Part shown: one piece after another, positions 50,436-58,654 of the stretch | Position numbering within the stretch: position 1 is the first letter of the stretch | Layout of the letters: every line of letters starts with the position of its first letter | Assembly (NCBI RefSeq): GCF_048541825.1 | Contig: NZ_CP183332.1 | Coordinates: 434,001 to 498,000, forward strand | Origin: Caulobacter sp048541825 | GTDB taxonomy: Bacteria > Pseudomonadota > Alphaproteobacteria > Caulobacterales > Caulobacteraceae | DNA: 64,000 bases | Direction: 5' to 3' | Program-made: the position numbers and the translations under genes | Notes under the pieces: generated by a model | Databases searched by the model: none | What the model saw: the letters and a program-made list of their open reading frames with translations, nothing else | What the model was told of the DNA's origin: nothing

Positions 50436-50549
50436 GTCCTCCCCCTGAAGGGGGAGGCGGCCGAAGGCCTGTGGGGGGAGTTGGCAGTGAGTCAGCAGAA
50501 CTTCCCCCTCCGTCGCCTTCGGCGACACCTCCCCCGCTAGGGGGAGGAC
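50436..50549. repeat. REPIN-like inverted repeat (GTCCTCCCCC family), copy 1
   Basis: Two hairpins (CCTCCCCCTGAAGGGGGAGG at 50438-50457, CCTCCCCCGCTAGGGGGAGG at 50528-50547) in inverted order, with GTCCTCCCC and GGGGAGGAC ends. It closely resembles 61241-61353 along its whole length. It sits between the pectate lyase stop and the aroC start. Confidence 0.8.
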
Positions 50550-50557
50550 TTTTGAAA

Positions 50558-51937
50558 CTAGCCCCGAACCTTCGCCGCCCCGGCCAGGTAAAGCTCCAGG
50601 TTCGTCCAGCCCGAGCCGCCCTTGGCCGGCGACGTACCATCGGGCGCCTTGGGATTGAGCCCGTGCGCCGCTTCCCACGCATCGGGCATGCCGTCGCCGT
50701 CCGCATCCGGCGCGGCGACGCCGGACGCCAGCACAGGCCAGCCGCCGACATCCTGTTCGTTGTTGATGATCATGCCACTGCGGTCGCGCACCCCGGCCAC
50801 GACCCGCGCGTCGACCGGATCGCGCCAGACCGAGGCCCCGGCCTCGGCCAGCACGCGCTCATAGGCGCTGGCGGCGGGATCGGCGGCGATGGGCGCGATG
50901 TCGATCGGGGCGGCCTGGCGATAGCCCTCCACCTGCAGGCCGGTGACCAGGCTCCACGGATCGGCCGGAACCACGCCGTTCATGCTGTTGCCGGCGAAAT
51001 AGGCCCTGGCCAGGCTGTTGCTCTCGTTGAAGGCGATGGCCTTTTCCGAGCTGGGGCCCATCACATAGGCGTTGTCGACGAAGTTGTAGGCGACCAGCGC
51101 CGCCTTGTCGGCGTCATAGCCGGCATGGCCCTTGCCCCAGTTGTAGAAGACGTTGGAGCGGAACTCGATGAAGGCCCCGACCGGGTCCTTGTCAGGCCCG
51201 TCATAGTTGCCGGGGCGCGGCATGCGGGCCAGGTGATTGGCCCAAAGATTGTGATGGAAGCTGATCTTCGAGCCCTGGCCGCCGCGGATCAGGCTGCCAT
51301 AACCGTGGTCGCCCTTGGCGTGGATCGACTTGGCCAGGCTCTCGCTGATGATCGACCACTGCACGGTCAGGTCATGAAAGCCCTGATCGGGATTATCGAA
51401 CCGGGCCGAGGCCGACAGGGTCTCGTCCACCGACCAGCTGGCCGAGACGTGGTCCAGGATGATCCGCCGCCCCTTGGCCACCCAGATCGCGTCGCCCTCG
51501 GTGCGGCTTTCGGCGCCGAGCCGCGAGCGGATGAAGCGGATCACCACATCGTCGGCGGCCACGATCAGGGTCTGGTCGCGCAGGGTGATCCCGCCGCCCG
51601 GCGCGGTCTGGCCGGCGAGGGTGATCTGGCCGTTGGCGATCTTCAGCGGGCTCTTCAGGGCGATCGTTCCTGACACATCGAACACCACGGTGCGCGGCCC
51701 CTTGGCCTCGACGGCGGCGCGCAGGGAGCCCGGGCCGACATCGTCGAGGTTGGTGACCTTGATCACCGCCCCGCCGCGTCCGCCGACACTCAGGCGACCC
51801 GCGCCCTCTGCGCCGGGGAACGCGACCACCTCTTTCGGCCCGGCCGTGCCGGACGCGGTGGCGCAGGCGGTCAGGGCGAGGGTCAGGGCGGCCAGGCTGG
51901 CGGCGTTGTGAAGCGGGCGGCGCATGGCGTGTTTCAT
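50558..51937 (-). CDS. Pectate lyase-like right-handed beta-helix lipoprotein
   Basis: About 459 residues. A lipoprotein signal (SLAALTLALTACATAS) gives a lipid-anchored Cys. The parallel beta-helix begins with AFPGAEGAGRLSVGGRGGAV and VTNLDDVGPGSLRAAVEAKG, the polysaccharide lyase family 1-type opening. It has IILDHVSASWSVDETLSASA (Ca/catalytic turn), then KISFHHNLWANHLARMPRPG, which includes the catalytic Arg region. The C-terminus has a thrombospondin-3/EF-type Ca motif, PDADGDGMPDAWEAAHGLNP. It probably cleaves pectate at the cell surface. ATG 51937 is the likely start; an ATG 12 bases later is also possible. Confidence 0.9.
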   Translation of the reverse strand: MKHAMRRPLHNAASLAALTLALTACATASGTAGPKEVVAFPGAEGAGRLSVGGRGGAVIKVTNLDDVGPGSLRAAVEAKGPRTVVFDVSGTIALKSPLKIANGQITLAGQTAPGGGITLRDQTLIVAADDVVIRFIRSRLGAESRTEGDAIWVAKGRRIILDHVSASWSVDETLSASARFDNPDQGFHDLTVQWSIISESLAKSIHAKGDHGYGSLIRGGQGSKISFHHNLWANHLARMPRPGNYDGPDKDPVGAFIEFRSNVFYNWGKGHAGYDADKAALVAYNFVDNAYVMGPSSEKAIAFNESNSLARAYFAGNSMNGVVPADPWSLVTGLQVEGYRQAAPIDIAPIAADPAASAYERVLAEAGASVWRDPVDARVVAGVRDRSGMIINNEQDVGGWPVLASGVAAPDADGDGMPDAWEAAHGLNPKAPDGTSPAKGGSGWTNLELYLAGAAKVRG

Positions 51938-52545
51938 CTCTGGTGGAGCGGCGTCTGCAGCGCCGGTGTCGAGGCGCGAGGATGGCGGCGAGGAGGAGTT
52001 TTGTCCACCGGTGTCATTTCTCAGTCGAAGTCTGGCGGACACCGCTTCGCAGCCTCGCGCGGAAACCGCCGAAGAGGTGGGAAGGGTCGCGGAGCGTCCG
52101 GGCCTCGCCCGGATGATGGGATAGTTGAATACCGTTTCGACGAAGACAGACGCTCTGCGTGATCGTTATCCCCCTGGCCGGGGCGCGCGGGTCTGGTTCA
52201 ACCCTATGCCCCACCCGGGTTTTGCCCTCCTCGCGACGGACCCAGCCCTGAAGCTGCAAGCCACGCCGATTCCGGAGGAACCCGGAGCGAACCTTCGGAC
52301 GGGCGGAGGCCTTGGCTTGCCCCCGATAGGCAGGTTTACGTCACCCGCCCTCACTCCCGCTCGATCACCCCTGACAGCCGCAACGGTCGCCGTACGTGCG
52401 CCCTTCCCGTGCTGTCAGGTGAGATTGATTATGCGGGCGGTTTCAGCGCGTCTGACGGGCGCGATCAAGTTTTTTACAAGGCGTTGATCTAGCTGCTGTT
52501 TGTTTCGGAAAGAACGGGGATTGAGCGCGGCGTATCCCCGTACAC
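51938..52545. other. Long intergenic stretch without an assignable gene
   Basis: No frame has convincing coding bias or a family match; a 120-codon plus-strand frame (52125-52487) contains Pro/Ala-rich sequence with irregular third positions. CCTGACAGC at 52371 pairs with GCTGTCAGG at 52412-52420 around a 32-base loop. A structured RNA is possible but I match no known family. Confidence 0.35.
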
Positions 52546-52549
52546 CCAG

Positions 52550-52712
52550 CCCTCTCCCAGAGGGAGAGGGAGGGACCCACGCTTGCGTGGGAGGGTGAGG
52601 GGTTACACCGTCAGCCGTCCTGGAGCCCGGAGGCCCTGCCCAGTCCGGAAGGGCTTCGCAAACCCCTCATCCTCCCACGCCTGCGGCGCGGGCCCCTCCT
52701 TCTCCCTCTGGG
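52550..52712. repeat. REPIN-like inverted repeat (CCCTCTCCC family), copy 1
   Basis: CCCTCTCCCAGAGGGAGAGGG at the left and a CTCCTTCTCCCTCTGGGAGAAGG element at the right, with paired inner parts GTGGGAGGGTGAGGGGTT and AACCCCTCATCCTCCCAC. It lies in the gap before the cytochrome c gene. Confidence 0.75.
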
Positions 52713-52772
52713 AGAAGGTTTCGATCTGGGCGCACCCCGTCCCCCTTCGCGCCGAAGGGAGCCATCCTTAAA

Positions 52773-52909
52773 TCCCTCTCCCAAAGGGAGAGGGAGGGGC
52801 CCGCCGCGAAGCGGTGGGAGGGTGAGGGGTTACGAGGCTTGACGGCGTGCCGGCACTCCGTCGAACGCCGTAACCCCTCACCCCAACCCTCTCCTTCTGG
52901 GAGAGGGAG
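52773..52909. repeat. REPIN-like inverted repeat (CCCTCTCCC family), copy 2
   Basis: CCCTCTCCCAAAGGGAGAGGG at the left, CCCTCTCCTTCTGGGAGAGGG at the right, with GGGTGAGGGGTTACG pairing with CGTAACCCCTCACCC. Same family as the preceding copy and about 60 bases from it, giving tandem REPINs. Confidence 0.75.
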
Positions 52910-52963
52910 CAAAGTCCGCAAACCACCCCAAGCCGAACCCCGCAAGGTCCGCTTCAGCGCCCC

Positions 52964-53326
52964 CTAACGCGGCGCGCGATCCAGCGAGCGGATATAGGCC
53001 GTCAGGTCGGCGATATCGATCGAGGTCAGTGGCTTGCGCGGCATGCGGTAATGGCCAACCTGCGAGATCGCTTCCAGCTCCCAGTCGAGGCGGGTGTTGC
53101 GATAGGTCTGGGCGACGCTGGCGAAGCTGGGCGCGGCGGTCTTGGGGTTGCCGGCGCTGGAGCCTACCGCGTGGCACTGCGAGCATTCGGTCAGGGCCAG
53201 GTTGCGTCCGCGCGCCACCAGATCGGCCTTTGAAGGCTCTCCCGGCGTGGTCGCGCAGGCGACCAGGCTGGCGCCGGCGGCCAGGACGAGGATCAGGCTA
53301 CGCGTGGCGGTCGGGGGCGATGACAT
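52964..53326 (-). CDS. Small c-type cytochrome lipoprotein
   Basis: About 120 residues. N-terminal lipoprotein signal SLILVLAAGASLVACATT, then a class I cytochrome c domain: RGRNLALTECSQCHAVGSSA carries the CxxCH haem site, and the axial Met is probably in GHYRMPRKPLTSIDIADL, followed by the C-terminal helix LTAYIRSLDR. It carries electrons at the periplasmic side of the inner membrane. ATG 53326 is the start that places the signal peptide at the N-terminus. It is preceded on the strand by the transaminase gene but separated by 94 bases. Redox partner unknown. Confidence 0.88.
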   Translation of the reverse strand: MSSPPTATRSLILVLAAGASLVACATTPGEPSKADLVARGRNLALTECSQCHAVGSSAGNPKTAAPSFASVAQTYRNTRLDWELEAISQVGHYRMPRKPLTSIDIADLTAYIRSLDRAPR

Positions 53327-53420
53327 GGTGATGCTCGGGCCCAGTGGAGGTCTGCTGCGAGTGTGCGCCCCGGCGGCGGGTTGCCATTGATCGGGATCAA
53401 TTCCGGGCAGGCGCGGGCGG

Positions 53421-54740
53421 CTAATCGACCCTTGAAAGCACGCCGCGCAAGGTCTCGACCACCTGGTCCACATGGCGCTTTTCGATGATCAGCGGCGGCG
53501 ACAGGGCGATGATGTCGGCGGTCACCCGGATCAGCAGGCCGGCGTCGAAGGCGGCCTCGAACACTTCCAGCGCCCGGGCGGTCGGCGCGCCGGCGCGGGG
53601 CTCCAGCTCGATGCCGCCGATCAGGCCCAGATTGCGGATGTCGATGACGTGGCGGGCGTCGCGCAGGCTGTGCATGGCCTCCTGCCAGTAGGCCTCCATC
53701 CCCGCCGCCCGGGCGAAGAGGTCGTCTTCCTTGTAGGTTTCCAGCGTGGCGATCCCGGCCGCGCAGGCCAGGGGGTGGGCCGAATAGGTGTAGCCGTGGA
53801 ACAGCTCGATCGGGGCGTCGGCGCCCTCCATCATGGCGTCGTAGATCTTGCTCGAGGCGGCGACCGCGCCGCAGGGCACGGCGGCGTTGGTCAGGCCCTT
53901 GGCCATGCAGAGCAGGTCGGGGGTGACGCCGAAGCGGTCGGCGGCAAACGGCGCGCCCAGGCGGCCAAAACCGGTGATCACCTCATCGAAGATCAGCAGG
54001 ATGTCATGCTTGTCGCAGATCGCCCGCAGGCGCTGCAGATAGCCCTGGGGCGGGATCAGCACGCCGGTCGAGCCGGCCACCGGCTCGACGATCACGGCGG
54101 CGATGTTGGAGGCATCGTGCAGGGCGACGATGCGCTCCAGCTGGTCGGCCAGGTCGGCGCCGTGTTCGGGCTCGCCTTTCGAGAACAGGTTGCCGGCCAC
54201 GCCGTGGGTGTGGGGCAGGTGGTCGACGCCGGTCAGCAGCGAGCCGAAATACATCCGGTTCTTGGGGATGCCGCCCACCGAGATGCCGCCGAAGCCCACC
54301 CCGTGATAGCCGCGCTCGCGGCCGATCAGCCGGGTTTTGGTCCCCTTGCCGCGGGCCCGCTGATAGGCCAGCGCGATCTTCAGGGCGGTGTCGACCGACT
54401 CCGAGCCGCTATTGGTGAAGAAGATCCGGTCCAGGCCGTCCGGCGTCACCTGGGCCAGCTGGCTGGCGAACGCAAAGGCCAGCGGGTGGCCCATGTTGAA
54501 GCAGGGGGCGTAGTCCAGCTCGGCGGCCTGTTTCTGGATCGCCTCGCGGATACGGGGGCGGTCGTGGCCGGCATTGACGCACCACAGGCCCGAGGTGGCG
54601 TCGAGGATCTCGCGGCCCTCGGGGGTCTTGTAGTGCATGTCCTTGGCGGACGAGAGCATGCGCGGCTGGGCCTTGAACCGCCGGTTGGGCGTGAACGGCA
54701 TCCAGAAGGCGTCGAGGTTGTTGGCGCCGAAATTGGGCAT
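53421..54740 (-). CDS. Omega-amino acid/putrescine-type class III aminotransferase (beta-alanine:pyruvate type)
   Basis: 439 residues, fold-type I PLP enzyme. LDAFWMPFTPNRRFKAQPRM is typical of omega-amino acid:pyruvate transaminases. IFFTNSGSESVDTALKIAL is the phosphate cup, then RGYHGVGFGGISVGG, AAVIVEPVAGSTGVLIPPQG and LIFDEVITGFGRLG. The PLP Lys is in LLCMAKGLTNAAVPCGAVAA. It transfers an omega-amino group (beta-alanine, putrescine or GABA) to pyruvate. It is divergent from the GntR gene, with an operator-like palindrome between them, and lies beside a polyamine degradation cluster, so a diamine/GABA substrate is plausible. Beta-alanine is the alternative. Confidence 0.9.
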   Translation of the reverse strand: MPNFGANNLDAFWMPFTPNRRFKAQPRMLSSAKDMHYKTPEGREILDATSGLWCVNAGHDRPRIREAIQKQAAELDYAPCFNMGHPLAFAFASQLAQVTPDGLDRIFFTNSGSESVDTALKIALAYQRARGKGTKTRLIGRERGYHGVGFGGISVGGIPKNRMYFGSLLTGVDHLPHTHGVAGNLFSKGEPEHGADLADQLERIVALHDASNIAAVIVEPVAGSTGVLIPPQGYLQRLRAICDKHDILLIFDEVITGFGRLGAPFAADRFGVTPDLLCMAKGLTNAAVPCGAVAASSKIYDAMMEGADAPIELFHGYTYSAHPLACAAGIATLETYKEDDLFARAAGMEAYWQEAMHSLRDARHVIDIRNLGLIGGIELEPRAGAPTARALEVFEAAFDAGLLIRVTADIIALSPPLIIEKRHVDQVVETLRGVLSRVD

Positions 54741-54790
54741 GGGCGGTCTCGAGGGCTGGGCCGGGGGCTGGCGTCGGGCGAGGGATCATG

Positions 54791-54806
54791 CACTGTGATC
54801 GCAATT
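54791..54806. promoter_or_regulatory. Candidate GntR operator, gntR/transaminase intergenic copy
   Basis: CACTGTGATCGCAATT matches the perfect palindrome at 55543-55558 at 13 of 16 positions. It lies between the divergent transaminase start (54740) and the preferred gntR GTG start (54830), allowing repression of both. Confidence 0.55.
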
Positions 54807-54829
54807 GCCCGCTTTCTGGAAGCCCCTTC

Positions 54830-55510
54830 GTGCCTGCCGCCCCGCAAAGACGCGCCCTGGCCGATTCCACGGCCGTGCATGATCAGGTCTATGACGCGAT
54901 CCGTCAGGCCCTGATCACCGGCCGCATCGCGCCCGGTGTCGGGGTCAGTCTGCGCAGCCTGGCCGCCGAGCTGGGGGTCAGTCCGATGCCGGTGCGCGAC
55001 GCCGTGCGGCGGCTGGCGGCCGAGCGGGCCCTGGCGATCAATCCGGCCAACAAGCGCCTGTCGGTGCCGTCCCTGACCGCCGACCGGCTGGAACAGCTGT
55101 CCCAGGCCCGCCTGTGGATCGAGCCGGAGCTGGCCGCCCGCGCCGCGCGCCATGCCGACGAGGGGCTGATCAGAACCCTGCAGGCCATCGACGCCCGGCT
55201 GGACGCCGCGCTGGCGGCCGGCGATGTCGACGGCTACATGACGGCCAACCACGCCTTTCACTTCGCCATCTATGAGCGCTCAGGCGCCGATGTGCTGCTG
55301 TCGATGGCCGGCGGGCTATGGTTGCAGATCGGGCCGTTCATGCGGGTGGTGTTCGGGCGCGTCGGCACCGGCAGCCTGCCGGCCGACCGTCACGCCGAGG
55401 CGATCGCCGCCCTCAAGGCCCGCGACGCCGACGGCGCCCGCCGCGCCATCGCCGCTGACCTGTCTGAAGGCATGGACAAGATGCGGACCGCCGTGGAGGC
55501 GGGCGCATGA
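54830..55510 (+). CDS. GntR family regulator (FCD subfamily)
   Basis: About 226 residues. The N-terminal HTH is VYDAIRQALITGRIAPGVGV and LRSLAAELGVSPMPVRDAVR then RLAAERALAI. The C-terminal FCD all-helical domain has EPELAARAARHADEGLIRTL, ANHAFHFAIYERSG and RHAEAIAALKARDADGARRA, with His residues that bind metal in this family. GTG 54830 is chosen because GGAAG lies 8-12 bases upstream and the operator-like palindrome would otherwise fall inside the coding sequence; an ATG at 54788 is the alternative. It probably represses the polyamine/GABA genes on both sides. Confidence 0.88.
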   Translation: MPAAPQRRALADSTAVHDQVYDAIRQALITGRIAPGVGVSLRSLAAELGVSPMPVRDAVRRLAAERALAINPANKRLSVPSLTADRLEQLSQARLWIEPELAARAARHADEGLIRTLQAIDARLDAALAAGDVDGYMTANHAFHFAIYERSGADVLLSMAGGLWLQIGPFMRVVFGRVGTGSLPADRHAEAIAALKARDADGARRAIAADLSEGMDKMRTAVEAGA

Positions 55511-55542
55511 GCGGCCGTCTTGACAGGCGCGCTGAGGCCGCG

Positions 55543-55558
55543 AACTGTGATCACAGTT
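55543..55558. promoter_or_regulatory. Candidate GntR operator overlapping a promoter
   Basis: AACTGTGATCACAGTT is a perfect 16-base palindrome. TTGACA at 55520-55525 lies 17 bases before it, so the operator would cover the -10 region of a promoter for the succinate-semialdehyde dehydrogenase gene at 55657. Confidence 0.65.
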
Positions 55559-55656
55559 TCAGGAAAGCCTGCCCGTGACGCTTGCCCCCGCCCTTCATGC
55601 GTTGAACCCCCATGCCGACCTGACGTCGGTATGCTTGACGCCGAGGTGACCTGCCC

Positions 55657-57105
55657 ATGACCGGCCTGAAACTCGTCGAAACCGCCGCCCTGATCGATGG
55701 CCTGTGGATCCAGGCCGACGCCACCTTCGAGGTGACCAACCCGGCTGACGGGACGGTGATCGCGCAGGTCGCCGATCTTGGCGCGGCGCAGACCGTCATC
55801 GCCATCGACGCCGCCCATCGCGCCTTCCCGGCCTGGGCGGCGCGCACCGCCAAGGATCGCGGGGCGATCCTGCGGCGGTGGAGCGACCTGATGCTGGCCC
55901 ATGCCGACGACCTGGCCCGGCTGATGACCGCCGAGCAGGGCAAGCCCCTGGCCGAGGCGCGGGGCGAGGTCGTCTATGGGGCCAGTTTCATCGACTGGTT
56001 CGCCGAGGAGGCCAAGCGGGGCCACGGCCAGTCGATCCCGACGCCGGATCCCAACAAGCGGCTGATGTCGATCAAGCAGCCGGTCGGGGTGTGCGCCGCC
56101 ATCGCGCCGTGGAATTTCCCGATCGCCATGATCACCCGCAAGGTCGGCCCGGCCCTGGCGGCCGGCTGCACGGTGGTGGTCAAGCCGGCGGCCGAGACGC
56201 CGCTGTGCGCCCTGGCCATCGCCCGGCTGGCGATGGAGGCGGGCGTGCCGGCCGGGGTGCTGAACATCGTCACCGGCAAGGACGCCAGCGCCATCGGCAA
56301 GGCGCTGTGCGATGACCCGCGCGTGCGCAAGCTGTCGTTCACCGGCTCCACCCCCGTGGGCAAGACCCTGTACGCCCAGTGCGCCGGCACCATGAAGAAG
56401 CTCAGCCTCGAGCTGGGCGGCAATGCGCCGTTCATCGTCTTCGACGACGCCGATCTGGAGGCCGCCGTCGACGGCGCCATCGCCAGCAAGTACCGCAACA
56501 CCGGCCAGACCTGCGTCTGCGCCAACCGGCTGATCGTGCAGTCGGGCATCCACGACGCCTTCGCCGCCCGGCTGACGCAGAAGGTGGCGGCGATGAAGGT
56601 CGGCCCCGGAACCGGCGAGGGGGTCACCATCGGCCCGCTGATCAACGACAAGGCCCTGATCAAGGTCGACAGCCTGGTGCGCGAGGCGGTTGAGGCCGGC
56701 GCCGTCGTCCTGATCGGCGGCGACGCGCATGGCCTGGGCGGCCTGTTCTACCAGCCCACGGTGCTGACCGGCGCGACAGCGGACATGCGGCTGTTCCAGG
56801 AGGAGATCTTCGGCCCGGTCGCCCCGATCGTGAAGTTCGAGACCGAGCAGGACGCCATCGACCTGGCCAACGCCACGCCGTTCGGACTGGCGGCTTATTT
56901 CTACAGCCGTGATGTCGGTCGCTGCTGGCGCGTGGCCGAAGCCATCGAGGCCGGCATGGTCGGCATCAACGAAGGCATCATCTCCACCGAGGTCGCGCCG
57001 TTCGGCGGGGTCAAGGAGTCGGGCCTGGGGCGCGAGGGCGCGTCCGAGGGGCTGGATGAGTATTTCGAGACCAAATATCTGTGCTTTGGCGGGGTGAAGG
57101 GATGA
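55657..57105 (+). CDS. gabD: NAD(P)-dependent succinate-semialdehyde dehydrogenase
   Basis: 482 residues, aldehyde dehydrogenase superfamily, GabD group. It has CAAIAPWNFPIAMITRKVGP (substrate channel Asn), VVVKPAAETPLCALAIARLA, and LSFTGSTPVGKTLYAQ. LSLELGGNAPFIVFDDADLE provides the catalytic Glu, and NTGQTCVCANRLIVQ the nucleophile Cys. LFQEEIFGPVAPIVKFETEQ and EVAPFGGVKESGLGREGA are also typical. It oxidises succinate semialdehyde from GABA to succinate, the end of putrescine catabolism. A candidate GntR operator/promoter lies about 100 bases upstream. A REPIN separates it from the next gene. Confidence 0.95.
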   Translation: MTGLKLVETAALIDGLWIQADATFEVTNPADGTVIAQVADLGAAQTVIAIDAAHRAFPAWAARTAKDRGAILRRWSDLMLAHADDLARLMTAEQGKPLAEARGEVVYGASFIDWFAEEAKRGHGQSIPTPDPNKRLMSIKQPVGVCAAIAPWNFPIAMITRKVGPALAAGCTVVVKPAAETPLCALAIARLAMEAGVPAGVLNIVTGKDASAIGKALCDDPRVRKLSFTGSTPVGKTLYAQCAGTMKKLSLELGGNAPFIVFDDADLEAAVDGAIASKYRNTGQTCVCANRLIVQSGIHDAFAARLTQKVAAMKVGPGTGEGVTIGPLINDKALIKVDSLVREAVEAGAVVLIGGDAHGLGGLFYQPTVLTGATADMRLFQEEIFGPVAPIVKFETEQDAIDLANATPFGLAAYFYSRDVGRCWRVAEAIEAGMVGINEGIISTEVAPFGGVKESGLGREGASEGLDEYFETKYLCFGGVKG

Positions 57106-57130
57106 TGCGTTCGCGCCGTCATCCCCCCAT

Positions 57131-57267
57131 CTCCCGTCATTCCCGCCCTTGTGGCGGGAACCCCTCTATCCGCCGCAAGGGCAGAGGTGTGGCGGGCTGG
57201 CCCGCCAATGCGCTTCACGTGTCAGCTGAGCCAGGGGTTCCCGCCACAAGGGCGGGAATGACGGGAG
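57131..57267. repeat. REPIN-like repeat with perfect 34-base inverted arms
   Basis: 57131-57164 (CTCCCGTCATTCCCGCCC... start) is the exact reverse complement of 57234-57267. Each arm contains its own hairpin CCCGCC..GGCGGG, and the 69-base centre holds GGCGGGCTGGCCCGCC. The right arm is followed by TATTTTT. It lies between gabD and the second aminotransferase. Confidence 0.85.
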
Positions 57268-57286
57268 TATTTTTCGGGGCGGCGGG

Positions 57287-58654
57287 ATGATGGCGGAACT
57301 CGCCAACGCGTCCACCCTCGAGGGGTTGATGCAGGCCGAAGCCGCGCGCTTCACGGCCGAGCATCCGCGCAGCGTGGCGATGGCCGGGCAGGCGGCGCAG
57401 GTCTGGCGCGGCGGCGCGCCGATGCACTGGATGAACGACTGGGCCAGTCCCAGCCCGATCTTCGCGGCCCAGGGCGTCGGGGCCCAGATCACCGATGTCG
57501 ACGGCAAGCTGTATGACGACTTCTGCCTGGGCGACACGCCGTCGATGTTCGGCCATGGCGACGCGGCGGTGGCCTCGGCGGTGTCGGACCAGATCAAGCG
57601 CGGCGCCGGCTTCATGCTGCCGACGGCCAGCGCGATCCTCGTCGGCCGCCTGCTGGCCGAGCGTTTCGGCCTGCCGCTGTGGCAAACGGCGACCACGGCC
57701 AGCGACGCCAATCGCGCCGCCATCCGCTGGGCTCGGGCGGTCACCCAGCGGTCGGTGATCCTGGTGTTCGACGGCTGCTATCACGGCATGGTCGAGGACG
57801 CCTTTGTCGTGCTGAACGACGGCTCACCCGTGATGAAGCCGGGTCTGCTGGGTCAGGTTCACGACATGACCGCCACCACCTGGGTCGTACCGTTCAACGA
57901 CCTGGCCGCCTTGGAGGCGGCCCTGGCCTCCGATCAGGTGGCCGCCGTCCTGGCTGAGCCGGTGATGACCAATTGCGGGATGATCCTGCCCGAGCCCGGT
58001 TTCCATGAGGCCTTGCGCCGCCTGACCCGCGACTCCGGAACCCTGCTGATCCTCGACGAGACCCACACCCTGTCCAGCGGCCCCGGCGGCTATGCCGGGC
58101 TGCACGGGCTGGAGCCCGACATGTTCGTGGTCGGCAAGGCCATCGCCGGCGGCGTGCCGGCCGCCGTCTGGGGCGTCACGGCCGAGCTCTCTGCGCGCAT
58201 GGACCACGCCCAGGCGCGGATCGGACCGGGCCAGTCGGGCATCGGCACCACCCTGTCGGGCAACGCCCTGGCCATGGCGGCCATGCGCGCCATGCTGACC
58301 GAGGTCATGACGCCCGCCGCCTATGACCGCATGCTGGCCGGGGCCGAGCGTCTGGTGGCGGGTCTGAACACCGTCGTCGCGGCGCGCGGTCTGCCCTGGT
58401 CGGTGGTCCATGTCGGGGCCCGGGTCGAGCTGGTCTTCGCCAATCCTCCGCCAAAAAATGCCGCCCAGATGCGCAAGGCGCTGGACCACGACCTCGTGGC
58501 CGCGCTTCATCTGTGGCTGATGAACCGGGGCGTGCTGATTGCGCCCTTCCACAACATGATGCTGGTGTCGCCGGTGACTGAAGACGCGTCGATTGACCGG
58601 TTGGTCGCGGCCGTCGACGGGTTCGCCGCCGAGATCGAGGGCCTGTCCGCATGA
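57287..58654 (+). CDS. Second class III aminotransferase in the polyamine locus
   Basis: 455 residues. It has GQITDVDG-type entry (GAQITDVDGKLYDDFCLGDT), PSMFGHGDAAVASAVSDQI, VILVFDGCYHGMVEDAFVVL, LLILDETHTLSSGPGGYAGL and the PLP Lys in FVVGKAIAGGVPAAVWGVT. This fits glutamate-1-semialdehyde aminotransferase-type class III enzymes. The phosphate-cup motif is unusual (WQTATTASDANRAAIRWARA where xxNSGTEAxxxAxR is common). The substrate is unknown; the operon (gabD, this gene, puuA-like, transporter) points to a polyamine or omega-amino acid. It overlaps the next gene by four bases. Confidence 0.88.
   Translation: MMAELANASTLEGLMQAEAARFTAEHPRSVAMAGQAAQVWRGGAPMHWMNDWASPSPIFAAQGVGAQITDVDGKLYDDFCLGDTPSMFGHGDAAVASAVSDQIKRGAGFMLPTASAILVGRLLAERFGLPLWQTATTASDANRAAIRWARAVTQRSVILVFDGCYHGMVEDAFVVLNDGSPVMKPGLLGQVHDMTATTWVVPFNDLAALEAALASDQVAAVLAEPVMTNCGMILPEPGFHEALRRLTRDSGTLLILDETHTLSSGPGGYAGLHGLEPDMFVVGKAIAGGVPAAVWGVTAELSARMDHAQARIGPGQSGIGTTLSGNALAMAAMRAMLTEVMTPAAYDRMLAGAERLVAGLNTVVAARGLPWSVVHVGARVELVFANPPPKNAAQMRKALDHDLVAALHLWLMNRGVLIAPFHNMMLVSPVTEDASIDRLVAAVDGFAAEIEGLSA

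Noticed and set aside
52125..52487. A 120-codon frame in the gap before the cytochrome c gene
   Set aside because: Irregular codon bias, no ribosome-binding site and no recognisable domain.
52550..52909. CRISPR-like repeats
   Set aside because: The repeated units are inverted hairpin pairs (REPIN type) without regular spacers, and no cas gene is present.
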